Shown here: one piece after another, positions 1 through 13,274 of the stretch
Layout of the letters: each line of letters opens with the position of its first letter
Numbering within the stretch: the stretch's first letter is position 1
NCBI GenBank assembly: GCA_010094045.1
Contig: ML986682.1
Location: forward strand, 24,892-88,891
Direction: 5' to 3'
DNA length: 64,000 nucleotides
Source of the DNA: Lojkania enalia
Lineage: Eukaryota > Ascomycota > Dothideomycetes > Pleosporales
Position numbers and translations under genes: made by a program
Notes under the pieces: model-generated
What the model saw: the letters and a program-made list of their open reading frames with translations, nothing else
Told to the model about the DNA's origin: nothing
Databases searched by the model: none

Positions 1-3000
1 TAAAATTACTTACTGAAGAGCTTAGGGATATATTATTCTAGTATAATCGTTACGGTAATAGGACAATTCTTAAATAGGTAGCTATTAACAATCGCCTTAG
101 TATATTTAGTTAATTATTAGAAGAGCCTTATATTAATATTATCTAGCTAGATAGTTATAGTATAACCCTGCTTCACCAACTTACAGCCTAAAGACTAGCA
201 CTTTTTATATCTATTCTTTTAGCGTCTAAGAATAGTGGCCTACGCTTATTAATATAAAGAGATTATTGCGGTCTAACCCCCCTACATTTCACCGCTAGGC
301 GTGGGATGAAAGAAGTACTAATAGTACTTATTTTATATAGAGTAAATCCCTCTGCTATAGACTATTATAGAAATATACTGTTATATCTAGCAGCTGTTAC
401 AGGTTCTCTATATATTTTTAGTACTCTCGTTTATTCTAGTACAAGTATAAATATAGAAACGTGATTTAGGTAGACTGCGGTAGATTAAGCGAGTATTATA
501 AATTACGTTACTACTATAGTAAAACTAGTATCATTAGGCTCGCGTCCCTCAAGTTAGCAAAATAGGCGTTCTGGATTAAATAAGTTTCTATAGTTAGTAC
601 TATATCTATCAGAATTTATCTTTAAAAATATAAGTTAGATTTTAATTATTCTAGACGTAAACTAAATCTTTAGAAAATAGGAAGTAGTAAAACTACCTTC
701 CTTACGACCTAACGTAGCCGGCTATTTATAGCTAATACTTCTAGTCTCTAGCGAAAATAGGGCTGTAGTTTTATAGTCTCACTAGACACGTTCTTGAATT
801 TACTACATCTAAGCTTACTATAGAATACCTACCTATAAGAAGGTGGTAGTCTAGTCTCTATATAAGGGGGCTATTTTAAAAAGACCTTATAATATTTTAG
901 TGACGTTTCGCGATAGTAACTCTACTCTTACTAGTAGTTTAGAGACGGGTCCTTAGAGAGATATTATATAACTCCTCATTCTTATAAAAAAAAGATATTA
1001 TAGATATTTGAGAGGGTATTCTATACTCCTAATTTTCGAATAATTATTATTTTATATAATTCTAAGTAATAAGGTAGAATTTTAAAGGCGTTTAAATAAA
1101 ATAATTAATATCGTTAAGATTTTATTGCTATTATTTAAGGGTTAAGTAATCTCTAGATTAGCTAGTTAATCTAATCCTATTTAGGTTAGCCGAGCCCTAT
1201 TTACAGTTTCGTAGAACTAATTCTCGTTTTCTATTACTTATTTTCTATATTTCAGTTATATATTTTCATTTTCTTATAAAGAGAATATTTCCTGCCATAA
1301 AAATAGATATAATATTTAAGACTATAAGACTATTAATTATATATATAAATATATCTCTATAATAAACTAGATAGCCCTAATAAGAAATTATTACAACTAA
1401 CTCTAAACCTCTAATAATATATCTCTTTATCTTTATTTCTCGGACTCCTAAGCCTTAAAATATACTTTATAGTCCTAGGCTGGGTCCGCGTAGTTGTTAA
1501 TAGGCTCTATACTATCGCATCTATTACTTTATATCAAATTAGAGAATAGGTAATTACTCTTACTTTCAACACTTACGCGCTTGTTTTCTACTATTATACT
1601 AGAGCCGAAATTTAAGCGCAAGTTTAGAGTTTTTAGAATTAAGCGAATTCTAAATACTAGACTATAATATCTTAGAAGCAACACCTTCGAGGCTAATTAT
1701 AGTTAAAAATAGTACTAGGTCTCTTTAGGTAGTATATCTATTATACTAAAATACAATATATTTTAATATAATATAGCTACTACGCAACTAAAGCAACTTA
1801 ATAGACTTAACCGATTGTTAAACTCTACTAAAGGATATATACTTTAAAAATTACAGAACTTAATAGTATCTTTAGCTTTTATATCGACGCTATAATTCGT
1901 AAACAGGTTATTTCTTAGCAACTAGTAAAAATTATTAAAGTTAGTAGATGGTTGGCGGCGTAGGATGTAGTTGCTAATACCTAATACGATAATAGCTATT
2001 ATCCTAGAGGTGTTAGCTCTATTTAATAAGACCTTAAACTTAATATATTAACAATATTTAAAACTATTAGAAAAGGGCTCTTATATAATATTCTACTATT
2101 ATATTAGACCTAGCTTCCTGCGTATATCCTAAATATTCTATAACTACTTTAAAATATATCTACTAAGCTGCGGTAATCTTTATCTAAGTTAATAACTGCG
2201 TTGCTTCTACTAATTACTATAACTTATCCTTTAAATTACTAAGTTACTATCCCTTATTATAAAGTAAGAGATAATAATCTAATATTTGTTTTAGAATAGG
2301 TACTTACTACTACTTAGGTAGGTCGAGCTATCTAAAGGGTATAAAGAAGCGAGAAATTATATATAGTTAGCTCGAGTAAAACGTAGAAGTATTATAGCAA
2401 CTTAACTTTATTAGTTTAGCTGAAGCGGTTTAGGAAGTTTTTTTTTCTACTTTCCCCCCAGCGCTGTTACGAAGTATAAATTTAGGAGGTATAGAGTAAG
2501 TATAGATAAACTCCCAGCTTCTTAGCTTCTAAGTGCTAAATATTATTAAAGCCTAGGAATAGGGGCTTATTTCTCTCAATTGTTAATAAGAAAACAGACA
2601 ACGCTAAAACGGTAACAAAGCCCCTATAACTATATATAACTACTATAAGGTCCCGGCCGGATATACTTATTATACTAGAAGTACTAGAATATATTCTTAA
2701 GGCCTAGAGGATAGAATAAGCTGTAACTTAAATATATTAATTAGTCTATAATCTGTTATAATAATTATACTAGATAGTAAAGGATATATCCTATATATTA
2801 TCCTTTGGGAATAATATAGCCTAGTATTTTATATTATTATCCTAAAGAGTAGGCTAGCGTTACTTTAGGCGATACAGTAAGCAGCTAAGCTAATCCTACA
2901 ATTCTAATACTATATTATAAACCCCCAAGCTTTAAGGCGCGTAGGATTATTAAGATAAATGATTTAAAGAGATCCGAACATTTTCGCGTAAATTTAACAA

Positions 3001-6000
3001 TTCTAAGAATAATTAGAGAGTCTACTTAGAAACTATTAGTTATAGTATACAACTATCTGTTATTTGATATATTACTAGAATATATATTCTTTGCTCTTAT
3101 CCTATATTAGTTTCTAAACTCTCTTATAGCCTTACTATTAACCCCCGTTAATAATATCTATATTAATAATATAGATAGCTGTAGACTCCCCCGCGTTAGC
3201 TAGAAAGTAACTTTACTAATTATAAATTATTCTATTATTAAATTATAGGAATTCTGCCAGCTAACTATTAATTACTCTAAGGATTACTCTAACTTTATTC
3301 TACTTTAGTTCTACGACGAAATTCCGCAAACAAGATGTTGCAACCTCTACTACCCTATAAAACTAAGAGCATCAACAATAGTATTAATCTTACCTTCCTT
3401 AACAACCATTTTTTTACTAATAAGATGCGCCTACTTTATAGTAATAGTTTTCAATATGTTAAGTTCTGCCCAATTCCCTACAATTAAATAGCCTAAACTA
3501 AGGGACTCTACTAATCCTACTTATATATGTTCTAGAGAAAGGTAGGATATCTATTAGTATATTAAGTTACCATCTAGATGCGCAGACGCATCCTTATTAT
3601 AAAAGCTTCTAATAAGTTTAGCTTTTCGAACCAGGACGTAGCTATATTCCCCTATACCCTGCAGTTCGCTGAGGCGACTAGCTAGAACTAGTCTAATATT
3701 TACCTATAGTCGATTTAGTATAGTAGCGCGACTATATAAGACCGTATTACTATATAGGTCGCTCTATCACTTAGGAGGTGCTCGCTCTCTAAGTTTCCTA
3801 TATAGGTTCAACGATTCGAGACTTGTAGGGATAGAATAACCAAAGAAACTAAAGATTCGATTACTACAGCTAGAGAAAGGAAGCGTATACGGGCCTTCTA
3901 CATTCTAAATTTCTGAGTATTTAAGGAGTGGTGCGGATATAGGCGGGGTTTTAGACGTTTAGAGTATTGGCGGAGGCGGTAGAGGAGGTGGAGGGAGAAA
4001 TAGAGATGACCTAGAAGTTACTAATATGCGGAGGATGATTACAGCGCCTGGATTAACTTAACTAGCCTATATACGTTCGGTTATTAAGAATTCCCCAATC
4101 CAGAACTTAAAAGAATCGTCCTCTAGTTTAATCTCTCTAGCTACTAGCGTTCTAGTAGACTAAGGTTAATATTAGATAGTAAAAAGAAAGAGGGATATAA
4201 GAATACTTATATAAATATAACGGTAGTCCTCTACTAGCAACCTAAACTTACGTCCGTGAAAATCTACAAATTCTATAAGTAGCTTAATAGTAGTAATAGC
4301 GCAAGTAGCTTTAGATTTCTAGGTACTAGTAAATACTCATCTTAAAATCCTATCCTTAAGTACTTACCTCCAAAGATCTGTTTGTTTCTATTATATAAGG
4401 TGGCAGCCTCTTAGCAGCAAGTCGATCTAGAACTCTATCTAACGTGCTAGAGAATATAGTTTCCGGATTGTATATAGAACCGGCTATAGCGTTTATAGAT
4501 TTAGGTTGTTTTATAACAAGCCTGTCTTAATCTAGATGCTAGGTTATAGCTTTGATAACGTATATTATAATTGGAAAGACAGTCGATTAAAATTCTAAAG
4601 ATAGGGCACAGTCTATTTTATATGTCAAGTAAGCTAAATTATATTTACTATTAGAGGGCTACTTTTAGGTCGTATTTCCCGGTCATCCGTCTATTTAAAC
4701 CGATTCCCTTAGTAACTAGTAAGAAGGAGATGTAGCGTATGCCTTTTACTACAGGTGTAGAGGTAACGCTTATATATATCACCCGGATCCATCTATAAAA
4801 TATGCAGAACTTTCTACCCTAAACTTAAACTACCTAGTATTCCAGTATATAATTTAGTACTATAACCGAGAACGAAGAATATACAGCGCTCTAGGGAGGA
4901 ACGCTCTTATAGTTAGCCGCCTATACTCGCTCACTTCTTAGTATTAATTAGTAAGCTAACGGGGAAGCTAAATAAATCGTTTTAAGCTCTATCTACAGCT
5001 TTTTATATTATACAATTAGATTAGGCTGCAGGCTAACTAAAAGAATATACTTTCGTATTATACAGGACAACTCTCTACTAAAAGGCGCTATATTCTTATA
5101 TTATTAACACCTTATATACTAAAGGTTATCGTAAAGTTCTACATATAATATATATAAAGATATTATATCTAGATTTTATAGGATAACCTCGTATACTTAT
5201 ATAAAGTGCGAATAGATCTAGTATATAAGATACTAGAAAATAGAAGTTAAATAAGTATTCTTAAATCAGTACTAAATTTAGAAAAGCCCTAATATCTGTA
5301 GTTAAGGCAGGGGATATCTTCTAATATTAGGTACAGAAAGACTTGGAAATTTAACGATTAGGAATATAAAAAGAGTATAATAGATTGTTAGGAAATTAAG
5401 TTCGTAATTATAGGTATCTACTAATATAAAAAATACCTATTTCGAGATTGTGTGATCTAGGAGTTTCTCATCCCATTCTATCTTAGTAGCGTCTCTATAC
5501 CTATATCCGTCCTCTTTCCCCTCGAGACAAAGACGCCTATTTAAGTAAAATACCGTACTTAGTCGTTTATAGGTACTAATACTCTAGTCAATTTAGTATT
5601 TTCGCAGGTTTAATATAGAGACTAGCAGTCGTTTTACATATACTGGTAGAGCCGCGCTGGAAGAGGATTTATAGTATAAAGTATTAGGACGCGATTAGTA
5701 TAACTCTATCTACTTCTAATAGATAATAGTACCTTTTATTTTATATTTTGCCTAAGCTACGATATATTATTTAATATATTTCTAGAAGGTCCATTTCCTC
5801 GTTAATAAACTAGATAATTTAATTATAGTAGAATAAGATATAAAAAGGTTATTAAAAGCGGCTTCGGAGATTAATTAATCGCCTCCCATCCTAATTATAA
5901 AGTAACTATAATTAGTATATAGGTAATATTTATCTAATAAAGCTCCGTTATAGTTCTTATTTAGAGAATTTTATACTACAGCCCTTAACTAATTTAGTAA

Positions 6001-7686
6001 TAACCGGCTGTATTATACTATACTAAACCTTAGTTTAGTAATAAACATAAAAGAGTATAAATAGCAATTCTACGATAGATTATAACTTAAATTATCTATA
6101 TATTCGAAATTTTTAGACTATATACTAATTATCCTCTTACTATATAAATGTATTTAGATTCCGATAAGTTTAGAAGTAAAGAGTTATTAGCCCTTAGAGT
6201 AGTTTAGGTTTTAGTAGTAATAAGTATAGAAGTTTTAATATTCTTTTTATAAAGCTGCGAACTCGTAGATATTCTAGAAGACCCTACTATAGAATTTCTA
6301 AGTATACTTGCTCTTCCTTCTATCCAGCTATTTATGTAAGTCGGTGTAGATAGGAGTAGAAGAGGCTTGTTAGCCTTAGTGTTGGTAAGAGGTATCGACC
6401 CTCTATAGCAGTCAGAATCTAGTGTAGAAACAGACAGCGTATAACTTACCCTCCGTTCCCATATACAGGAACTATTCTAGCATTCTAGTCGTAAAGCAAT
6501 AAAGTCTTCGCCGATATAGAGAGAAAATTACTTAAGATAGACCTGCGAGCCTGCGTTTTATATAAATTGCTAATAAGCCCCTTATATACTATATAGCTCC
6601 AGCTAAAAGTAAACGCCCCGGCTATAGACTATAGCTATATTAGTAGCAAATCTATATAAGCCTCTATATAATACTCTACTAAAGGACTAGAGGGCTTACC
6701 GTGACGTAAAAGATGTTAAACCACTCTATTCCCCGGACTGTATAAGCCAGGCGCTTAAATAGCTCTATAAAACAAGTAAGAATAAACCGAGAAGATAAGA
6801 TTATAATAGTTAGTACGATTATTATAAATGCCTTAGTATCTTTCTTACCTACTACTACGAATATATCGAATAAGCTGGAGCTTCGTATCTAGTCTACGCC
6901 GGAAATTCAAGAACAATTTGCTGGAAAAGACTATAGGAAGACAACTGGAGAAGTAGTAATACAGCGAGTAGAAGATAAAAGATATCTTAACCTTATTAGG
7001 GAGCGTGCATATATATAAGAGAACCGGTTCCCATATTACTTAGTCGATCTAGCAAGTATAGAGGCCCTTTTACGGCTATAAAAGGGTAGAGCGGTCTACG
7101 AGGATAGTCTAGGAACTTCCCCGGAACGGCAGAAAAATATAACAAGCTATTAAGAATAAAATCTAAGTAGTATTTCCGACGCTTACTTGCGTAGATACTC
7201 CCTTAAATAGCGGACGGGTCTAGACGTAGTATATATATATAGTGCTGCGATAAAGGGTCGAACTATAGTTCTTTACGCTATATAGAGTTTGATTAAAGTC
7301 TATAGTCGAAGTAGAGGAGTTAGAAAGGTATATAAAATAAGTAGTCCTATTAAAAACAAAGAGAATACGCAAGTCTTAGCTAGGAACTATACTACTACTA
7401 TAAGTCTCTACTAAGGTAGAAATAAATTATATGCTAAAAATCCGTTGTAATAACGTATATAAGCTCTCCTAGTAGAATCTAACTAAGAATATTCTAGGCC
7501 AGGTTTATAGGAGCCTATTGTCTTCATACTTCCAAGCGCCTAATTATTAAAGTAGGCGTAAGTAGGGGTGTAGTAGGCTGGATATAATATTCCGTCGTAG
7601 TTATAGTTGTTACTAGAATATCCTACAGGCAGTTATAGTAATGAGTATTATGTTTAAATCTTCCTAAACTCGACGACGGCGGCGGT
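1..7686. other. RIP-mutated relic DNA, unassigned
   Basis: There is no open reading frame of useful length. Stops TAA/TAG are dense in all six frames, TpA is in excess and CpA/TpG are scarce, which is the signature of C-to-T change at CpA on both strands (RIP). The base composition is less extreme than in the transposon blocks after 31.86 kb, and many CpG sites remain. I recognised no domain by translating through stops. A polypurine-like motif (TTAGGGAGCGTGCATATATA) lies near 6,998 and has a near copy near 8,895. Confidence 0.6.
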
Positions 7687-7756
7687 GAGGAGGAGGAGGA
7701 GGAGGAGGAGGAGGAGGAGGAGGAGGTGGTGGTAGTGGTGGTGGTGGTGGTAGTAG
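7687..7756. repeat. GGA/GGT trinucleotide microsatellite
   Basis: An almost uninterrupted run of GGA units is followed by GGT units. Read on the minus strand it gives runs of Ser and Thr, and this alone keeps a 76-codon frame (7853 to 7623) open. With no recognisable flanking domain I treat it as a simple repeat. It may mark a low-complexity Ser/Thr stretch of a decayed gene. Confidence 0.85.
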
Positions 7757-10700
7757 AGCATGGACGAAGCCCTAGGACTGGGGAAGAATGACTTGATGCG
7801 ACGCTAGATAGACTGTTCTTCGTTAATCTAGTAGTAATAGTATTCCGCACCACGTCTCTACTTTAACTAACCTTTAATTAGTATTGTATAATAGTAGAAG
7901 GCTTATACTTATACTTCTCCGAGGCTGTTCGCGCATAGATTTATACCATCTATATATTTAAACTTACCCTTATTCTTCGGTATAGCACCTCTATTCTAAT
8001 TTATATTCTAAAATTTTATAATTTTTTTTCGGTTTACAGATAGAACTAGTACAAGCAGTACGCTGAACTTAAGGATAAATTATATCTATTAACATTAGCT
8101 AAGGGACTTCGTATAGATTACTGACTTACTAGTAAAGCTAAACAATTATTAGGAATCTATATAAAGCTAATACTTATACTAGTAGTAATTAGGTAGCTAA
8201 TAATATAGGAAATTAACTTTAATATATCTTCCTAAATCCCTACATAGTGCTAGTTAATATAAATTTAGGAAAAGGTTCCTACGATAAAGAGATAAAGTAC
8301 GATGCCTGTAGAATAGGCGCCTATCTTTATTAGAGGAGAATAAGAGAAGACCTATATATTAGACAGGTAACAGAATACAGCTTACAATCTGAAAGCGATT
8401 ATACTAGTATAACAGATAGTATTTTAAATTCCGTCTACACGCGTCCTCTAGAAAATAAAGTACTATACTTTATATTTAGCGAATTCTCCCCTCTTTAGTA
8501 TTAAATATACCTCGATGATCAGCACTTCGGTTGTAATACCATCTAGCAGAAATAGAAAAGCTAGGTCGGGCGCATTCTTAGCTCTACAGATACCAAAAGT
8601 AATGAAGGGGGAGATAAGTAAGATAAAAAAGCGTCCTCTATAAAGAAGCTTTCTTTTTATAAGTACCTTAAAATCCTAAGTAAGTAAAACATACAGGAAG
8701 ATAATAGTTGGAATAAGAAGTACAAAGATAAGGGCCGTGACTAATAGATCGTCTACTGCTGTAGGTTGGAGTAAATTAGGAAAGACTGGTTGGGGCGATA
8801 TAACGGACATATAAACATGCAGGAAGGCAACCGGTGAAGGTAAGATAAATGGTAAGAAAATAATACTAAAAGACTAAGAACATTTCAGCCTTATTAAGGG
8901 GAGCGTGCATATATAGTATAGACTTACTTACTATCAGCTAGAAAGTAAAACGCTATACCTTTAATAAATAAGAAGTTTCAGCTGTTAAACGCCTAGAAAG
9001 TATCTTCTAAATATACTTAGAGCATACTAACTCCTTAGGAATAATAGTCCGCGAGAGATAGAGTAATATATTTTCTTAATAAGGTTAATTACTTACATCT
9101 AGATAAGGGTAGACCTGGTTTATTTAGGCCCGTTGTAAGGGTGCATCCGGGAGAAGAATAGTATAAGCCTAGCTAAGAACAGTTAAGTTAACTCCGTTAA
9201 GGGGTTGACTTAACTACTTTAAGGAATAGAGAAGACCGCATATATAAATAAACAGCTAGCATCCTCTATTACCTCCTAAATATAGTAAAGGCTATAGAGT
9301 TTACTATATCTATAGGGTTAGTAGTTCAGCTATAGTAGCGCGAAAGCGAAGATGGGTCTATTATTATCTTAGCTAGCCGTATAGCTAATACTCCTAGTAG
9401 AATTAAAAAGTTATCTCTATGCGACAAATCAACGTAGAGCTATATAGAATAATATAGATACAGCTCGAAAATAATAACCTTTAATACTCTTAACAACCCT
9501 AATATCATCAGTATAAGTAATATAAATACTACTAAACGTGCGGGTAGGCTCTGGAAGAAGATTAAGAATTGCTAGAAGAATATAGAGTAGACTCTAACAG
9601 CTAATATAATATCCTAGCAGGAGTCTATTAACTTTTTTAGAACTTCTAAATTTAATTCAACTGAAGACCTATCCTACTAGGCCTTAGAAAACTTGAGGAA
9701 CAACCTATATTAATACTAAACTCTATTTTACAAGCTTAACCTCGCGTTCTTTAATAAGATCCGCACTCAGAGTGCTAAACTATCTAATCCTAAGTTTTCT
9801 ATACTAAACTATTAGAGATCGCTTCTAAACACGTTACATCCTAGATATAGGGCGCTAGATAAGTAGAAACGTAAAAACATCTGCAAGAGATATATAACGA
9901 TTATTACTTAAGGAGCCGCTCTTCTCTTACTAAGTCAAAATAATGCAGGCTTATTACTAACAGTAGATCCGGTTCTTAGTAGTATAGAATAGGTCCATCT
10001 ATTATTTTAATACCGACGGCTTAATCGCGGCAGTCTTAATTTTATCTCTAAACAGCTAAGCTAAGGTACTTTAATCTTAGAGTTGCTAGGGAAAAAAACA
10101 ATTAAGAATTCAAGGAGATATAAAGAACTAGTCTTAGGACTCTACAGTTACTTAGAAGGGATAAGAGATTTACTACAGGAAGGGAAAATCGTACTAAAAA
10201 AGCGGCGGGTGCTGTATAGTAAGTCGATTCTCCTATTATAAGGTGTAATTAGCAGCAGCTTATAGACGACTGTAGATAGATAAGCTAGACAGCCCACCCC
10301 AGCACTCCTACTTACATATCTCACCTATAATCCAGACGACGATCTTAAGTAAAATAAATATAAATATACTACGTTAATTATAGGAGTTAGGTAATATATA
10401 AGAGTAGTAGAGTAGTAGCTTAAAATTAGTAGAGGTAAGAGGTATATAGGATAGTCTCTTTAGACTAGAGTCGGATTAGTTAGATAAATGTTAATTTATA
10501 ATAGTAGTAGATACCCCTTAAGCCAGGGACCTTAGTAGAACTGAAGAAGGCTTATTAAGTCGGTTTCTGGGATTCGCCAGTATTAGCAAACAGTATAAAG
10601 GTATTATAGAAGTAAGTATTACTGGGGAGAAGGTTATTATAGAAGAAAGTAACCTACCGTCTATATATATAACGGATATATTAATAGAGGATAGAGAGCT

Positions 10701-13186
10701 TTAAGAATATGTAGATTTATATAAGCCTAACGAGCCTGCCTAATATACCTATACTTTATACTTTATCCTTCCCATCCTGCTGTTACTCTATAGGGAAAAG
10801 TAATATAAGAAATAGTATTAGTAATAGTATCGTCCGAACACGGATATACTTAGAAACTAGGCTAATACTATCTAGTTGAAATATTGCTTTACTCCGTATA
10901 TTCCTTTTCGTATTACTCTATAGCTAAAGTTTTACATCCTTAAGCGTACTTAGATCTACTTCTTTAATATGCGGATAACGCGTTTAGACGCGGCAGATAA
11001 TCTCCTAATAAGCGTTATCGGAAATAGGAAGTAGTAAAAGAAGAAAGGGTCGGTTCTTTACTAATGTAAACATAGCCTGGTTTATTAGAAGTATAGTAGG
11101 TAGGGTACTAGATTCCTTAGGTTTTAGTCTCCTTATATTTATACCCGCGAGAGCTAATTTCTCCTTTACCTTCTTAGACTGCTATATAAGTTAGGGGCCT
11201 TCTAACGCTAGATTTCTTCCTATATACTATAGTTTTAGAAAGCTCTTCAGCTAGTTGATAGAATTATACAATCTATTTGAAGCTAAATACTTCGGGTTAA
11301 GTAGACTCTAATATAGTAGATTAAGTAGTAAAGAGCCCTGTTATACTGTTTAGATATTCTAGAGTTCCTAGAAGTAACGTAATCTTATGTACAAGGTCCT
11401 ACAGACTTGCTAATATTACTAAATTTTTGTATAAGGATATAGTAAAATAATAGTAAGCTATATATAAATAGAACGTAGCCTATAAAATGTGGATAAAAGT
11501 AAGATTTTATCTAAGCTCTAGACTAATTGTGTAGCGCGCGGGGGCCGGCTATATAGTATATAACTACTAGAATATAGAAGAACAATTATCCCTTTTAGAC
11601 GTAAGTTAATTATTACCCAACCAACCTCTTAAATCTAATTCTTTAGCCCTTATAACTTCTATCTTTTAATCTCTTATATAAGGGACTAAGATTAAGGTTA
11701 CGATATTTAGAGGCGTCTATAACTATATTGTTGATATTAATGCTGGATAAACTAGCCTCTATATTATTGCCTAGAGCGCTCTCCTAACTATTATAAGGCG
11801 TAGTTTCTCTATTCTGCGCGTTGTTCCGAGCTTAGCTATTAGTATTACCAATTCTATCTGTGGGTGTAGAGCTATTATACTATTAGCTATTAGAAGTATC
11901 TCCTTAAATAGAAGCGTTTAACTGATCTTTTAGCATAATAAAAGACTCTAGGATATAATATCTAGAGGTGACCTATACGAGCTACTTTAAAAGGGCGAGT
12001 TTTAACCGATGCGATAGCGATACTATAAGAGATAGATTAGATTAAGTCTAGCTAAGACGATAAATAGGCTAGTTGCGGATTTATTAGAACGGGAGTAGAT
12101 ATAGAACTGGATCTTAACAGAATAGTAGATAAAGCTTTAACACGAAGAGGGTATACTAGTATAAATATACCTTCTAGGGTGAAACGTGCTTACTCTTACC
12201 TTTAGGGGCTTTATTAACGCGTAATAGAGAGGTGAAGGTGTAAGCTTCGAAGTTGAGCGATGTAAGAGTAACAGCAGCTAAAGGGGTATAGAGAGCGATA
12301 AGTCTAGTAAAGATGTTAAAGCCTAGTAAAATCCTATAAAGACAAGTATAGAAGAGCTTAATATAGTTATAAAGAAGTATACTGGGTGGGTAATAACTCT
12401 ATAGGATAGAGGCGTTAGTTAAGAATTCGAACGAGAGAGTATAAAGAATTAGCCTTAAAATTAATGGTTAATCGTAAACTCTTATACCTATAACCATCTA
12501 CCCTTCTCTACACCTTATACCTCTCTTTTACCTTATCTATACTCCTCTAATATAGTAGAGCGTAATACTTCTTATTGCGTAGATATATATAGGTAGGATA
12601 TAGCTCGCAGATAGGATAGTATCTAGTAATTATTAGTGGCAACTAGGATATACCTTAGATTATAAATTGCGGCAATCTCTACAATTATATATTATAACTT
12701 AATCTAATCGTCTATTTTTATACCTTTTCTCCTATCCCTACGCAGATACTTATAGATAGAATAGCTCTTAGTATTAACCTAGGCTTAGAGTATCGCTTCT
12801 AACCTCCAATTAAAAAGGCGAGCTTTAGTATTAGCAGCGACTAGAATATCCCGCAGATTATAATAATACTTCTTATAAGCTATAGATAGTTTAGATGTAC
12901 TAAGTACTAGCTGACAGCTTGCTCTATATAGCTCTCAACACCCTTTATTACTCGTTAATATTAATAAGCGAGATTAGAAGAGCTCTAACAAGATAATATA
13001 TATGTTAGACGTATACTAAACATAGAATAGTAATAGAGTTTAAGTAGTAGCTAGACTAATTTACGTACTATTCCCCTGTAGATTACTATTAGGCCTACTT
13101 AGAATTGAAACATGCTCCGATAAGCGAAGGTTGTTAATAGTTAACTTAGTAAAATTACAGCTTAATATTGAGAATTTTATTAGAAA
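7757..13186. other. RIP-mutated relic DNA, unassigned
   Basis: Same character as the first block: dense stops, high TpA and no readable gene. The second copy of the polypurine-like motif (TTAAGGGGAGCGTGCATATA) is near 8,895. I saw no inverted or direct terminal repeats that would define an element. Confidence 0.55.
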
Positions 13187-13274
13187 CGGACGGAAATTTA
13201 GAAAAGAAATTCGGAAGGGAAATTTAGAAGGAAGATTTAGAAGGGAAGTTTAGAAGTTTAGAAGGGAAGTTTAA
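13187..13274. repeat. Short imperfect tandem repeat (AAGGGAAATTTAGAA-like)
   Basis: About six imperfect copies of a 10-18 bp unit based on GGAAGGGAAATTTAGAA lie head to tail, with variation in length and in A/G positions. Every frame I read contains stops, so it is not a coding repeat in its present form. Confidence 0.7.

Noticed and set aside
7623..7853. Minus-strand 76-codon frame rich in Thr and Ser
   Set aside because: It stays open only because of the GGA/GGT microsatellite. There is no domain, and the flanks are RIP-mutated.
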